A DNA stretch of 64,000 nucleotides from JAJDBU01 sp046756925 (lineage in GTDB: Bacteria > Nitrospirota > Nitrospiria > SBBL01 > JAADHI01), in the NCBI GenBank assembly GCA_046756925.1, contig JBHHXH010000001.1, positions 1 through 64,000 on the forward strand, in the 5' to 3' direction. Shown piece after piece: positions 42,376 to 52,201 of this stretch. The stretch's first letter is position 1. The number at the start of each line of letters is the position of its first letter. The notes under the pieces are model-generated. The model was not told the origin of the DNA and searched no databases. It saw only the letters and a list, made by a program, of their open reading frames with translations. A program made the position numbers and the translations under genes.

Positions 42376-44055
42376 ATGAACAGTATCGATCAAAAAAAGG
42401 ATCCTTCCGTCTTTCATTTCATCATGATCAAGCCTTCGCACTACGACGACGAGGGCTATGTGATTCAATGGCTGCGTTCGTCTATTCCTTCCAACACCTT
42501 GGCCGTCATCAACGGCCTCGCCTTGGATTGCATTGAAAGAAGGGTTTTGGGCGACACAGTAACCATTGTCTTGCAGACTTTTGACGAAACCAACACGCGA
42601 ATCGATATCAAAGGCTTAAGCCGCCAAATTCTTGCCTCCGGCAACCATGCCCTCATCGGCCTGGTCGGCGTGCAAACCAATCAATTTCCCCGTGCGATGG
42701 ATATCGCCCGTCAATTTCGTCAGCAGGGCATCCAGGTTGGTATCGGCGGCTTTCACGTCAGCGGATGCCTGGCGATGCTCCCCAAACTCCCGGGCGATTG
42801 CCAGGCGGCGATGGACATGGGAATCTCTCTCTTTGCCGGTGAGGTGGAAGGGCGGCTGGACACGCTTCTTCGGGATGCCTATGCCAAAGAGATGAAGCCC
42901 CTCTACAACTTTATGGACGATCTCCCAAATATGACGGGCGTGGCCGTCCCTTACCTCCCTTTCGACATGGTCAAGAAGACCTCCGGTCTCCGGACCAGTT
43001 TCGACGCCGGGCGGGGCTGTCCTTTTTTGTGTAGCTTCTGCACCATTATCAATGTTCAAGGACACAAGTCCCGCTACCGGAGTGCGGATGATGTCGAAAC
43101 CATTGTGCGAAAGGGCTTCGCAGAAGGCATCACAAATTTTTTTATCAGCGACGACGACTTCGCACGCAACCGCTGCTGGGAGGCGATCTTCGACCGTCTC
43201 ATCGAATTAAGGGAAAAGGACGGCATCAAAATCCGGATGGTGATCCAGGTCGATACCATGTGTCACAAGCTCCCGCGCTTTATCGAAAAAGCGGGGCGGG
43301 CGGGAGTGTCGCGGGTGTTTATCGGACTGGAGAGCATCAATCCCGAGGCCCTGAAAGGCGCCAAGAAAAAGCAGAATAAGATCTCCGAGTATCAAACGAT
43401 GCTCCATGCCTGGCATCGCGTCGGCGCGCTGACCTATGCGGGCTACATCTTGGGTTTTCCCACCGACACTCCGGAGAGTATCCTTAACGACATCAAGACG
43501 ATTCAAAAAGAAATCCCCATCGATCTGCTGGAATTTTTCATCCTCACGCCCCTGCCCGGTTCCGAGGACCACAAAGTCCTTTTTGAAAATGGGGTTGAGA
43601 TGGCTTCAGACATGAACACCTACGATGTGGTTCATGTCACCACGGCACACCCGGTCATGTCGAAGGCCGAATGGCTGGGGATTTACCAGCAGGCCTGGGA
43701 CGCCTACTACACGCCGGAACACGTCGAAACCGTGATCCAACGGGCCAAAACATGGGGCTATAACCTGGACGACATGATGCAAAAACTCCTGCATTTTTAT
43801 GCCTGTCCCAAAATTGAAAAGGTCCATCCCCTCGAAGGCGGACTGATCCGAATCAAATCAAGAACGGATCGACGCCATGGCCTGCCCATCGAAAACCCGC
43901 TTGTTTTTTATCCGCGTTATGTGGCCGAGACCTTCGGCAAGGTTGTGCACTTCTTCGTCTTGTGGCGGCGTTTTAAACGGATCCTCAAGCGGGTCAAGAA
44001 TCGGCCGATTGAACAGCCCTTGGATGAGGCCTTGAAGGTGGCGGCGGAATCTTGA
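42376..44055 (+). CDS. B12-binding-type radical SAM protein of unknown substrate
   Basis: From ATG 42376 the product is 559 residues. The N-terminus has a cobalamin-binding-like Rossmann domain (about 50-150, with LIGLVGVQTNQFPRAM and GIGGFHVSGC), without a clear DxHxxG motif. The radical SAM motif is CPFLCSFC (Cys215, Cys219, Cys222), followed by FFISDDDFARN and LGFPTDTPES. The C-terminal 120 residues are unassigned. Relatives modify lipids, tetrapyrroles and antibiotics; ferrochelatase is convergent, but no specific substrate can be named. AGGAG lies 13 bases upstream, a little far. Confidence 0.82.
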   Translation: MNSIDQKKDPSVFHFIMIKPSHYDDEGYVIQWLRSSIPSNTLAVINGLALDCIERRVLGDTVTIVLQTFDETNTRIDIKGLSRQILASGNHALIGLVGVQTNQFPRAMDIARQFRQQGIQVGIGGFHVSGCLAMLPKLPGDCQAAMDMGISLFAGEVEGRLDTLLRDAYAKEMKPLYNFMDDLPNMTGVAVPYLPFDMVKKTSGLRTSFDAGRGCPFLCSFCTIINVQGHKSRYRSADDVETIVRKGFAEGITNFFISDDDFARNRCWEAIFDRLIELREKDGIKIRMVIQVDTMCHKLPRFIEKAGRAGVSRVFIGLESINPEALKGAKKKQNKISEYQTMLHAWHRVGALTYAGYILGFPTDTPESILNDIKTIQKEIPIDLLEFFILTPLPGSEDHKVLFENGVEMASDMNTYDVVHVTTAHPVMSKAEWLGIYQQAWDAYYTPEHVETVIQRAKTWGYNLDDMMQKLLHFYACPKIEKVHPLEGGLIRIKSRTDRRHGLPIENPLVFYPRYVAETFGKVVHFFVLWRRFKRILKRVKNRPIEQPLDEALKVAAES

Positions 44056-44129
44056 TGCGAGACGGTGGGTCCTTTGGCGGTTTCGCGGGCAAGCCCGTTT
44101 TCTCTCGGACAGGGGAAATGCTCACCGGA

Positions 44130-45077
44130 TTAGACGCGAAACTTGCTGCAAACGAGGTCCGAAAGGGCCTTGATGAAGGAGGGGTGGATGTTGAGGGATT
44201 CGGTGCGCTGCAGCCGGATGCCCTTGGATGCGGCCATGTCCTTGTAGAGAATGTCGATGTCGTAGAGAATTTCGACATGGTCCGAGACGAATCCGATGGG
44301 AACAATGAGGAGATTTTTTTCGCCCCGGTTTCCAAGGTCTTCGATAATATCGTCCACTTCGGGACCGAGCCATTCGCCGGGCCGAAAGCCCCGGCTTTGA
44401 TATCCGAACCGCCATCGTGTTCCTTGCGGTCCGAGATCGCATTTTTTGACGATTTCGGTCATTGTTCCCATCACCTCATTGGGGTAAGGATCGCCATCCG
44501 CCAGTACCTCGGCGGGGAGCGAATGCGCCGTGAAGACGATCTGAACGGACGCCCGTTCATCCTCCGCATAGCCTTCCAATGCGGCTTTTAATCGATCCGA
44601 AAAGGCATCGATTAAATGGGGCTGGTTGTGCCAGCTTTTGACCCAGTGCACCGGCAGGGTGCTTCCCGACTCCGTCAAGGCCTTCTTCAGCGTCTCGTTG
44701 TATGCCCCCACGCTCAGCTTCGAATATTGCGGCGCGAGACTGAGGGCAATGAGCGCCTCGGGCGGGTCGTCGACGATGGCTTTGACGGTATCGGCAATAA
44801 ACGGATGCCAATGGCGCATGCCGACATACACTTGGAAACGTACATTTCTTTCGAAGTGATCGTCGTTGAGCCGGACTTCCAAGGCGTCGGCTTGTTGTTG
44901 CGTGATGGACAACAAAGGGGATTTTCCCCCGACGAGGGCATAGCGTTCTTTCACTTGATCGACGATGGCTTGAGCGGGCGGGCGGCCCTTCATAATGTGT
45001 TGCAAATAGGCCCCAATGTCGTTGAGCGATTCCGGAGCGCCGTGGGCCATCAACAAGACCGCGATTTTTTTTTGCAT
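44130..45077 (-). CDS. hemH: Ferrochelatase
   Basis: HemH inserts iron into a porphyrin, the last or penultimate step of haem synthesis. The protein starts AVLLMAHGAPESLNDI, has VYVGMRHWHPFIADTV and LSLAPQYS, and the catalytic histidine in FTAHSLPAEV. The late IVPIGFVSDHVEILYDID is diagnostic. Length 315 is right. ATG 45077 is in frame; AGGAGG lies 13 bases upstream, with an out-of-frame ATG between. No other haem genes are adjacent. Confidence 0.96.
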   Translation of the reverse strand: MQKKIAVLLMAHGAPESLNDIGAYLQHIMKGRPPAQAIVDQVKERYALVGGKSPLLSITQQQADALEVRLNDDHFERNVRFQVYVGMRHWHPFIADTVKAIVDDPPEALIALSLAPQYSKLSVGAYNETLKKALTESGSTLPVHWVKSWHNQPHLIDAFSDRLKAALEGYAEDERASVQIVFTAHSLPAEVLADGDPYPNEVMGTMTEIVKKCDLGPQGTRWRFGYQSRGFRPGEWLGPEVDDIIEDLGNRGEKNLLIVPIGFVSDHVEILYDIDILYKDMAASKGIRLQRTESLNIHPSFIKALSDLVCSKFRV

Positions 45078-45371
45078 TTGGATGCATTGCCTCCTATGCG
45101 AGGAGAGAACGGCGGAAGTATATCTTCAAGCTCCGGCCGAATCAAGGACAGCGCTCGAAAAAGGGCTTGAGTCCCAGGAAACGAAGGGGTTATACTTTCT
45201 TATTACTACTCGATCTACGGCAAAGGCCGATGCATTCACGAAGCGATATTCTCAATGGGTGTGAGCTTTGACGGCCGAAACCATTCCGCATCGATATGAC
45301 TTTACAAAACCTTTCAATTAAAACCCAAGCGGTCATGTAAAGACCGTGAACTTGTAAAAAAGGAGCGCGTC

Positions 45372-46007
45372 ATGGCACTGCGATTAGGAGATGAAGCGCC
45401 GGATTTTTCGGCGGAAACGACCGAAGGCAAGATCCATTTTCACGAATGGCTGGGTGACGGGTGGGGGATCCTTTTTTCGCATCCAAAGGATTTCACTCCC
45501 GTCTGCACCACGGAGTTGGGCACCGTGTCCAAGATCATGCCCGAGTTTCAAAAACGCAATGTGAAGGTCTTGGCCGTCAGTGTCGATCCCTTGGACGACC
45601 ACATCGGATGGATCAAGGACATCAATGAAACCCAGAACACCAGGGTGAACTATCCGATCATCGCCGACCCTGAAAAAAAGATCGCGACCTTATATGACAT
45701 GATCCACCCCAATGCCCTGGACAATATGACGGTCCGCTCGGTCTTTATCATCGGTCCCGATAAAAAGATCAAGCTGACCTTGACCTATCCGGCTTCCACG
45801 GGGCGGAACTTCGACGAGATCTTACGGGTGGTCGATTCCTTGCAATTGACGGCCAATTATTCGGTAGCGACCCCGGCAAACTGGAAGGACGGCGAGGACG
45901 TCATCATCGTCCCCGCCGTCACGGATGACCAAATTCCGTCGAAATTTCCCAAAGGACACACGGTAGTCAAACCCTATTTGAGATACACTCCCCAACCAAA
46001 TAAATAG
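45372..46007 (+). CDS. 1-Cys peroxiredoxin (Prx6 type)
   Basis: This AhpC/TSA-family peroxidase has a single cysteine, Cys45 in KDFTPVCTTELG, and no resolving cysteine anywhere in its 211 residues, placing it in the 1-Cys Prx6 group. The Prx6 C-terminal extension is seen as NYSVATPANWKDGEDVIIVP. It reduces hydrogen peroxide and lipid peroxides in the cytosol. A GGAG lies about eight bases before the ATG. Confidence 0.96.
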   Translation: MALRLGDEAPDFSAETTEGKIHFHEWLGDGWGILFSHPKDFTPVCTTELGTVSKIMPEFQKRNVKVLAVSVDPLDDHIGWIKDINETQNTRVNYPIIADPEKKIATLYDMIHPNALDNMTVRSVFIIGPDKKIKLTLTYPASTGRNFDEILRVVDSLQLTANYSVATPANWKDGEDVIIVPAVTDDQIPSKFPKGHTVVKPYLRYTPQPNK

Positions 46008-46026
46008 CAGCCTTAAGACCGATCTT

Positions 46027-46059
46027 TAATCGGGAGCCGCGCGAAGCGGCTCCCGATTA
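46027..46059 (+). terminator. Hairpin downstream of the peroxiredoxin gene
   Basis: Perfect 14-base arms (46027-46040 and 46046-46059) flank the loop GCGAA. It lies 19 bases after the peroxiredoxin stop. No T-run follows, so it may act as a 3' stabiliser or a factor-assisted terminator rather than a classical intrinsic terminator. Confidence 0.6.
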
Positions 46060-46128
46060 GAATGAAGCGATATATTCTAAACCCTTATCGAGTGAAAAAC
46101 GCCATCCGCTCGATCCGGATATAAGGTG

Positions 46129-46500
46129 ATGAAAAAGATGATGATGAATTTCATTCAGGACGGGATGACGATCGGGCTTAAATGGTTTTGGCTTGCGGGC
46201 GCGGTGGTTTTTTCATTTGGATGTTCCGGACTCAACGACGCGGAGCTGGCCAAGCTGTCTCCAGAGGATGCCGGCAGAAAAGTCTTTGAAGCAAAATGTA
46301 TCCGATGTCATACCATCGATGGCAACGGCGGGACCCGGGGGCCAAACCTTTCAAACGTTGGGGGACGGATCGATCTCGAAACGTTAAGAAACTTTATCGC
46401 CGATCCTCAATCGGTCAAACCGGGTGCTTCGATGCGAAAAATCAGTTTAAGCGGTCAACAGATCGATTGGGTGGCGGGCTACCTCTTCAAATTAAAGTAG
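46129..46500 (+). CDS. Membrane-anchored monohaem cytochrome c
   Basis: An N-terminal hydrophobic stretch ending FSFGC looks like a lipobox, so the protein is probably a lipoprotein. The c-type haem site is CIRCH (Cys57, Cys60, His61, counted from ATG 46129), and Met102 in GASMRKISL is the likely second ligand. RGPNLSNVGGR is the usual class I motif. It is an electron carrier at the periplasmic membrane surface. The start is uncertain among several Met codons. Confidence 0.87.
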   Translation: MKKMMMNFIQDGMTIGLKWFWLAGAVVFSFGCSGLNDAELAKLSPEDAGRKVFEAKCIRCHTIDGNGGTRGPNLSNVGGRIDLETLRNFIADPQSVKPGASMRKISLSGQQIDWVAGYLFKLK

Positions 46501-46701
46501 ATCGATTCAACGCCTCTTTCCGTATACCGCGTCTTCAGGATCGTTTAAGCCCTTGGGCTTCAGGAAACGCCCGTCTCCGGGTTCAGCGGACAAAACGATC
46601 CATCCTTTGAAATCACAACTGCACAAAATCCGGGCCGGGCACGCCTCGAAACCGTTCTTCTTCATCTGATCGAAACCATCGGTCTGGGGATCAACGGCCG
46701 C

Positions 46702-47829
46702 TTAGGTATAGAGGTCGTCTTTAAACCGTTTCTGGATGGCCTCCACTTCCCTCGGATGACCAATCAGCGCCTCAACACAGGCTTCGTCGAGTTGTGTTCC
46801 GGAGATCCGTCTGAGTTCGGTAAAGGCTTCTTCATTGGTCCAGGCGGTTTTATAAGGCCGTGCGCTGGTGAGTGCGTCGAAGATATCGGCCACGGAGATG
46901 ATTCTGGCTTCGATGGGAATGGCCTCCCCTTGTTTTCCATGCGGGTAGCCTCTTCCATCGACGTGTTCATGATGAGATTCTACAATATTCCGCATTATTG
47001 CAATTTGTTGCAAGGATTCGGGGCCGAAATCTTCGAGAATGGCGTCGATGATCTCCCGGCCCTTTTCCGCATGCGATTTCATGACTGCGTATTCCGATTC
47101 GCTGAGCCGCCCCGCTTTTTGAAGAATCGCATCGGGTACGCCGATTTTGCCGATGTCGTGGAGCGGCGCAAACAAAAAGACATGCTCGATGAATTCGTCG
47201 CTAAAATGGTAGACACCCGCCAAATCCCTCGCAATGAGTCTTGCATAGTGAGACATTCTGTCTAGGTGAGTGCCGGTTTCCATATCCCGAAAGCGTGTGA
47301 TGCTGCGTGCGGCTTTCACGGTGGCGAGCATGGTTTGAATCGTCATCAGGTGATTGATCACCGTCAACGATATCAGATGTCCGAAGAGATTCAAGTCATG
47401 GACCACATCGGATCCCAGGCTATGCGCTCTATTCGAATCGAAAAAGACAAAACCAAAAAAGATGCCGTTCATGACCATGGGCATCGTATAGCTGGCGCGA
47501 TAGCCCTGCTTAAGGATCCGGAGGATGTGTTCTTTTCGATACGAACGCAGGCAATCAAGATTGTTGATCACCCGCGGACTTCCCGTCTTGAAAATGTCAT
47601 TCAGCGATTGGGAGTCGCTTAATTTCGCTTGATAATGCGAAAGTGGGTCTTTTCCTCCACTGCTGTGACTGTAGCTTTTGAGGATATCGGTCTTCGCATC
47701 GTACACAGCCACGGAGATTCGATCGATAAAGTTGAATTTCTTTTTCAAAACCCCATGGATGGCCGTCAGTTTTTCCGTTGACGTGATGTCTTTGTCGAGT
47801 TCACACAATAGGTCCTGGTCGATCACCAT
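46702..47829 (-). CDS. GAF-HD-GYP cyclic-di-GMP phosphodiesterase
   Basis: The N-terminal 165 residues form a GAF-like sensory domain. The C-terminal HD-GYP domain has HDIGKIGVPD (HD at 224-225) and HHEHVDGRGYP (285-295), the complete HHExxDGxGYP signature, so it should hydrolyse c-di-GMP or a related dinucleotide. No receiver or transmembrane segment is visible. It is single, with AGGA nine bases before ATG 47829. Confidence 0.94.
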   Translation of the reverse strand: MVIDQDLLCELDKDITSTEKLTAIHGVLKKKFNFIDRISVAVYDAKTDILKSYSHSSGGKDPLSHYQAKLSDSQSLNDIFKTGSPRVINNLDCLRSYRKEHILRILKQGYRASYTMPMVMNGIFFGFVFFDSNRAHSLGSDVVHDLNLFGHLISLTVINHLMTIQTMLATVKAARSITRFRDMETGTHLDRMSHYARLIARDLAGVYHFSDEFIEHVFLFAPLHDIGKIGVPDAILQKAGRLSESEYAVMKSHAEKGREIIDAILEDFGPESLQQIAIMRNIVESHHEHVDGRGYPHGKQGEAIPIEARIISVADIFDALTSARPYKTAWTNEEAFTELRRISGTQLDEACVEALIGHPREVEAIQKRFKDDLYT

Positions 47830-47953
47830 GGTGTCATCCTATTCATTACAAAAGTATTTTCAGGGACATTCGCAAGTATGTTTTTAAGTTAGCTGGGTGA
47901 GGTCATTCTGTCAATACGATGAAAAGGGATCCTATCTCTATATGGAACCGAAA

Positions 47954-47984
47954 AGGACACACCTTTTTTATCTTCTGCTATAAT
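47954..47984 (+). promoter_or_regulatory. Possible promoter of the YhaN-like ATPase gene
   Basis: A perfect TATAAT at 47979-47984 has a weak AGGACA at 47954-47959, 19 bases upstream. Transcription would start near 47991, 40 bases before the ATG at 48031. Confidence 0.35.
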
Positions 47985-48030
47985 TTATTCGAATTTCTTC
48001 GCCTTTTTGATTCGATAAAACGGGAGAAAA

Positions 48031-49923
48031 ATGGTTATTTTTGCAATCGATCTTTTCGGGATTCGCCCCTTTGACCAACCAAAGCGGATCCTCCTAAAAC
48101 CGGGGATGAATGCCGTCATCGGGCCAAACGGCTCGGGGAAAACAATGACCTTCCGGACCCTGTCTTCTCTATTCGTCAACACGCCATTCTCAAACATCGT
48201 CACCTCCCAAAACCGTCCGGCACAGGCCGCGGTCACCTTCCGATCTCAGAATGGGGGTTTTTTCCGCATCGCCCGCGACTACCAAAAAGGCGCCTGGAAC
48301 CTCTCAAAAATGGACTCCGGCACAAGAACGTTTTCCACTGTCGAAACCGATCGGGATAAAATCGGCCGCTGGCTCCGCCAAGAGTCCGGCGGGTTGGATG
48401 ATCAGAAACGGGGGCTGCTCTTTTTTATCGATCGCTTCCGTTATCCTTCACACCTATCATCGTCGAAAAAAGACGGCTTGCTCCCTCTGCCCGAATGCTT
48501 ATCCGATATAACCAACTCGGGGCGTGAAGCGGAAGCGGAAGCGCAAACACAGCACTCAGCATTAAAACAGTCGAAAAACATCCAATCCTTGAAAACCTTG
48601 GAGAAAAAACAGTCGGCCATGGAGGCCGAGTACGAGGACATGCTCCGCTTACAGGACGAGGCCGCCTCTATACAAAAACGCATCAACCAATGCCATGCCT
48701 TGGATGCAAAGATTGCACAAATCGAAGCGGAGGAAGAGAAGAAATTCCCTCTATTTGCCTCGGAGGGCACCCTGCTGCCGGATCTTCTGAGTGATTATGA
48801 GACCGACCAGGTAGAGAAAAAAACGGCACTGGGAGAAATTGCGGAGGAACGGAAAATCCTGGAGGACGCGTTTTCGGCATTGAAAAATCAAGAATCCGGG
48901 TTTTTGAAGGACCGTTTTTGCCAGGCCGGCACGGTCCTTGTGGCCGCTGCATTTTTACTCCCTTTTTTGATCACCCTATCGGGGTTTCTACGGTATCTTT
49001 TTTTGGCGGGCATTTTTGGGGGAAGCGGCCTGTGCATATTTGCCTACCTTCGGATTTTACGCCGCGTGGCGGTCCGGAGGAAGATAAAAACGGAACAACG
49101 CCATCTTACGGAAGCGGCACAGCGGCTCGAAGACGGATTTAGAGAAACGCATCGAGAAGTGGTCGCCTTCATGCAGAAGACCGGCAGTCAAGATATCGCC
49201 TCTCTCAAGACGGCTCAGTCGACCTTCACGAACTTGGTCAAGCAAAAGCAAAATGCATCCGAGGAGAAGGCTCACATCCTCCAAGGAGAGCGCATCGAGG
49301 CCTTGGAGGATACAGTGAAAAGCTTGGCGGATGAGGCCGAGAAATTGAAAGAGAAACTTCAGGGATTCGAAGAGATCACCAGCGAAATTTATCGCCTCCA
49401 AGAGGAGACGCGGGGTGAGCACTCCCGCCTATTGTTGCCTTCATCTCCAATGAAGTCCTCCGTCTTTTCCTTTCCAGAACTTGAGGCGGGCCCCGCCGAT
49501 ACGGCGGAAGATTGCTTTATGTCTTCCATTCTTGCCGTTGCAAAAGGCGGAAGTTCCGATTCCAAACGCAGGCAGTTACAGGAAGATGTCGGACGCTTAT
49601 ACGATTTGTTTCGACCGGGAAAGTCCGGGACCATCCGTGTCAATGAAGACGGGCGTGTTTTCGAGGGGAGCACCCCCTTAAACCGCCTGAGTTCGGGCAT
49701 GGCCGATCAGGTCTTTCTCTCGATTACCCTCTCCGTCGTCGAGCAATTTGAGGATGTGGCCTTTCCCATCCTACTGGATGACCCTTTTTTCAGCTTCGAT
49801 AAGCCGTCGAAGGAAATCGCGGGCAAGATCATCCGGGACATTTCCAAGCATCGCCAGGTGATTTTTTTCTCCAACGAGACCTTGCCCTCCACCGAAGACG
49901 GACACCAGATTCAGCTGGCTTAA
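48031..49923 (+). CDS. YhaN/SMC-like ATPase with two transmembrane helices in the coiled coil
   Basis: The 630-residue protein has split ABC/SMC-type ATPase ends. The N-terminus holds Walker A GPNGSGKT (31-38). The C-terminus holds signature LSSGMADQVFLS (553-564), Walker B ILLDDPF (580-586) and the FFSFD D-loop. Between them run coiled coils (about 165-295 and 350-460) interrupted by two hydrophobic helices (300-318 and 321-341). This layout matches Bacillus YhaN, whose partner is the YhaO nuclease. No nuclease gene is adjacent here. It may be a membrane-tethered DNA-binding or repair ATPase; an accessory or defence role cannot be excluded. Confidence 0.82.
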   Translation: MVIFAIDLFGIRPFDQPKRILLKPGMNAVIGPNGSGKTMTFRTLSSLFVNTPFSNIVTSQNRPAQAAVTFRSQNGGFFRIARDYQKGAWNLSKMDSGTRTFSTVETDRDKIGRWLRQESGGLDDQKRGLLFFIDRFRYPSHLSSSKKDGLLPLPECLSDITNSGREAEAEAQTQHSALKQSKNIQSLKTLEKKQSAMEAEYEDMLRLQDEAASIQKRINQCHALDAKIAQIEAEEEKKFPLFASEGTLLPDLLSDYETDQVEKKTALGEIAEERKILEDAFSALKNQESGFLKDRFCQAGTVLVAAAFLLPFLITLSGFLRYLFLAGIFGGSGLCIFAYLRILRRVAVRRKIKTEQRHLTEAAQRLEDGFRETHREVVAFMQKTGSQDIASLKTAQSTFTNLVKQKQNASEEKAHILQGERIEALEDTVKSLADEAEKLKEKLQGFEEITSEIYRLQEETRGEHSRLLLPSSPMKSSVFSFPELEAGPADTAEDCFMSSILAVAKGGSSDSKRRQLQEDVGRLYDLFRPGKSGTIRVNEDGRVFEGSTPLNRLSSGMADQVFLSITLSVVEQFEDVAFPILLDDPFFSFDKPSKEIAGKIIRDISKHRQVIFFSNETLPSTEDGHQIQLA

Positions 49924-49986
49924 CCCGGCGGCGCGGTTGGTGCAATCGTTCTCCTTGGGGAAAACCGTGCTTATTTCATCATCCCC

Positions 49987-51888
49987 TCATCTCCGAAAAC
50001 GAACGAAAATTCGCCCCCGGATGCCGGGTGCCGGGACACCGACGGCCTCTTCATAATCGGCGTCAAATAGATTATCGAGAACCACGCTCCATTTCCATTG
50101 CGCCGTCGGTGTCCAATGCGCCGCGAGATCGACCCGGAGATGCGCGTCCAAGTCTCGGTCTCCGGTCGCGATGGAAGAATCCACAGACTCTCCCACATAC
50201 AAAATCGAGAGATTCGTGCTGAGGCTTGCTTTGGGCCGCCAATACGTATTCAGGCCACCACGCCATTCGGGCCGGTTGCGCAGTTCCTCCCGGCTTCCCT
50301 CGATATCCATGTGGGTATAGGTGAGGTGGGTGTTCAACCAAAGATCGGGTGTCGATTTAAAAGACAGTTCGACTTCAAGGCCTTGGCCGGTCACCTCCGA
50401 ACGGTTGACCAATGAAGGAGGGGGTCCTTCCGCCAAGTCGATTAAATTTTCATAGCGATTGTGAAAATAGACCGCGCTCACCTGGATACCCTCCAACGAA
50501 AGCATTTGTTCGATGCCGATTTCAAGGCTTTTGGCGGTTTCCGGCAGCAGCGAAGGGTTTCCGACAATGGCGTTGCCCAAGGCAAAAAAACTCGGTAGCT
50601 TGAAACCCTCTCCCCAGTCGGCTTTGAAGGTCGTTCCGCTCGAAACGACGGCATACATAAAACCGAGGCGCGGTGTGATTTCAGGATCGAAGCGCTCGGG
50701 ATCGTCGACGCGAACGCTGCCTTGGAGACGGGCGCCCATTACCGGAATCATCTCGGTTTCGAGATAAGCGCTGTAGACCGCTCTGTCTTGTTCGAAACGA
50801 TTGGGCAAGGGACCATCCAAAAACAAAAAACCCTCGCTCTCCCCCTTCTCGAGTTGGGCTTCCACCCCCAAACCGAAGTGCAGCGATGCAGAGGGAGAGA
50901 AGAGGGTATCGACACTCAAGTGTGAGCGATCGAAGTGATTGTCGCTCCGATTGGGCGGAATTCCAAAAGGGTCTCTGAGGCCCGGCGCCACCCCGGGTGA
51001 GTCGATCTCCTCTTGCCGATGATAATGGGCGGCATTGAGGGTGTATTCCCAAGAAGCGTTCAGGTCTTGACCGAAAGAAAATCCGGCCGTGAACATTTCT
51101 GCCTTGCGTTCGTCAAGTTCGGACAAGACGGCAAATACAGGACCGCCGCTGTCGTCCGGGAAGGATTCGCTTCGACTGCCGGACCAATGCAACGACAACT
51201 CCAGCCAGCTCGTATGGGAGGGCGCCAGTGACAGCTTGCCACCGATCTGCTTGCCGACAAAGCGGTTCCCCTCAACCACGCCGCCGTCATCGACATAAGA
51301 GAGGTTCAGTGCGTAGTCCGCGGAACCCAAGGGGCCGCGCGTTTCGACTCCGGCGCGGTAAAAGTCCCCCGCGCCGCCTCCCAAGTCGATGACCGTTTGG
51401 GGACGGGCCGTCCCGGAACGGGTCGTGATGTGGATGACGCCCCCCATCGCATCCGATCCGTAGACCGAAGAAAGCGGTCCTCGGACGATTTCGATCCGTT
51501 CGATGCCAGCCGGACTCAGTGTCGACATATCGAAGGATCCACCTCGGCTGTTGGTCGGGTCGTTGACCTTGACCCCGTCGATTAAGATCACGGTGAAATT
51601 CGGGTCGGCTCCCCGGACATAGACGGAAGCGATCCCGCCGCGCCCGCCCGGCTGATCGATGTGGAGGCCGGGCACTTGCCGAAGCAGGTCCACCACGCTG
51701 ACCGCCTGCCTTGCCTCGATCTCCTCACGTTCGATCACGGTGATCCCGGCCGATGCCGTTTCTATTGTCGCGGGAAGGTGCGAGGCCGAAACCACGAGGG
51801 GATCGAGTACCTTTGGAGGCTCCTGCTCACCAAGGACTTCCCTTCCCAAACTCAAAAAAACGAACAGGAGGCCTAAGATTAGACGCAC
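49987..51888 (-). CDS. BtuB-like TonB-dependent receptor
   Basis: An outer-membrane barrel receptor with TonB box LDPLVVSASHLP, a plug domain (VSVVDLLRQVPGLHIDQPGG, then YVRGADPNFTVILIDGVKVN) and about 22 predicted beta strands ending RIFVRFRR. Plug features favour a corrinoid or siderophore receptor of the BtuB type. No riboswitch was found upstream. GTG 51888 gives a perfect signal peptide (RLILGLLFVFLSLG) with AAGGG eight bases upstream; the frame is also open to TTG 51924, but a strong Shine-Dalgarno there serves a different frame. Confidence 0.88.
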   Translation of the reverse strand: MRLILGLLFVFLSLGREVLGEQEPPKVLDPLVVSASHLPATIETASAGITVIEREEIEARQAVSVVDLLRQVPGLHIDQPGGRGGIASVYVRGADPNFTVILIDGVKVNDPTNSRGGSFDMSTLSPAGIERIEIVRGPLSSVYGSDAMGGVIHITTRSGTARPQTVIDLGGGAGDFYRAGVETRGPLGSADYALNLSYVDDGGVVEGNRFVGKQIGGKLSLAPSHTSWLELSLHWSGSRSESFPDDSGGPVFAVLSELDERKAEMFTAGFSFGQDLNASWEYTLNAAHYHRQEEIDSPGVAPGLRDPFGIPPNRSDNHFDRSHLSVDTLFSPSASLHFGLGVEAQLEKGESEGFLFLDGPLPNRFEQDRAVYSAYLETEMIPVMGARLQGSVRVDDPERFDPEITPRLGFMYAVVSSGTTFKADWGEGFKLPSFFALGNAIVGNPSLLPETAKSLEIGIEQMLSLEGIQVSAVYFHNRYENLIDLAEGPPPSLVNRSEVTGQGLEVELSFKSTPDLWLNTHLTYTHMDIEGSREELRNRPEWRGGLNTYWRPKASLSTNLSILYVGESVDSSIATGDRDLDAHLRVDLAAHWTPTAQWKWSVVLDNLFDADYEEAVGVPAPGIRGRIFVRFRR

Positions 51889-51920
51889 GGATGGACCCTT
51901 CGCCCGGCAGGAATATTCAT
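51879..51920 (-). CDS. Possible 13-codon leader ORF overlapping the receptor start
   Basis: A near-perfect Shine-Dalgarno GGAGGTGA ends seven bases before ATG 51920. The frame opened there reads MNIPAGRRVHPCV and stops at 51879-51881, just inside the receptor's GTG start at 51888. It may be a coupled leader peptide, or show that a base has been lost near the receptor start. Confidence 0.3.
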   Translation of the reverse strand: MNIPAGRRVHPCV

Positions 51921-52201
51921 TCAATCACCTCCGCCGCACATTCCTAAAGAAGGAGGACACCTTCGATTCAGGACAGAACAATCTCAAGTTTGCAGGCCGA
52001 AGCTTATCAAAAGGAAAACGCCTTTGCCAGCATGAAATAAAGAAGGTTTCGATTCTCAAAGTGTCTTTACAAACGCCTTAAAAATTTTTTGGGTATGAAA
52101 AAATTTTTCATCGTTGTAAAATGCAGCCGAAATAAAATTCCCATTATTGATCGTATCCATCCAAATAAGACCTTGGCAAATAAGACCTTGGCTCGATCGT
52201 T

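Noticed and set aside
51925..52201. Possible cobalamin riboswitch upstream of the first BtuB-like receptor
   Set aside because: I looked for the B12-box and the aptamer core on the minus strand and found neither.
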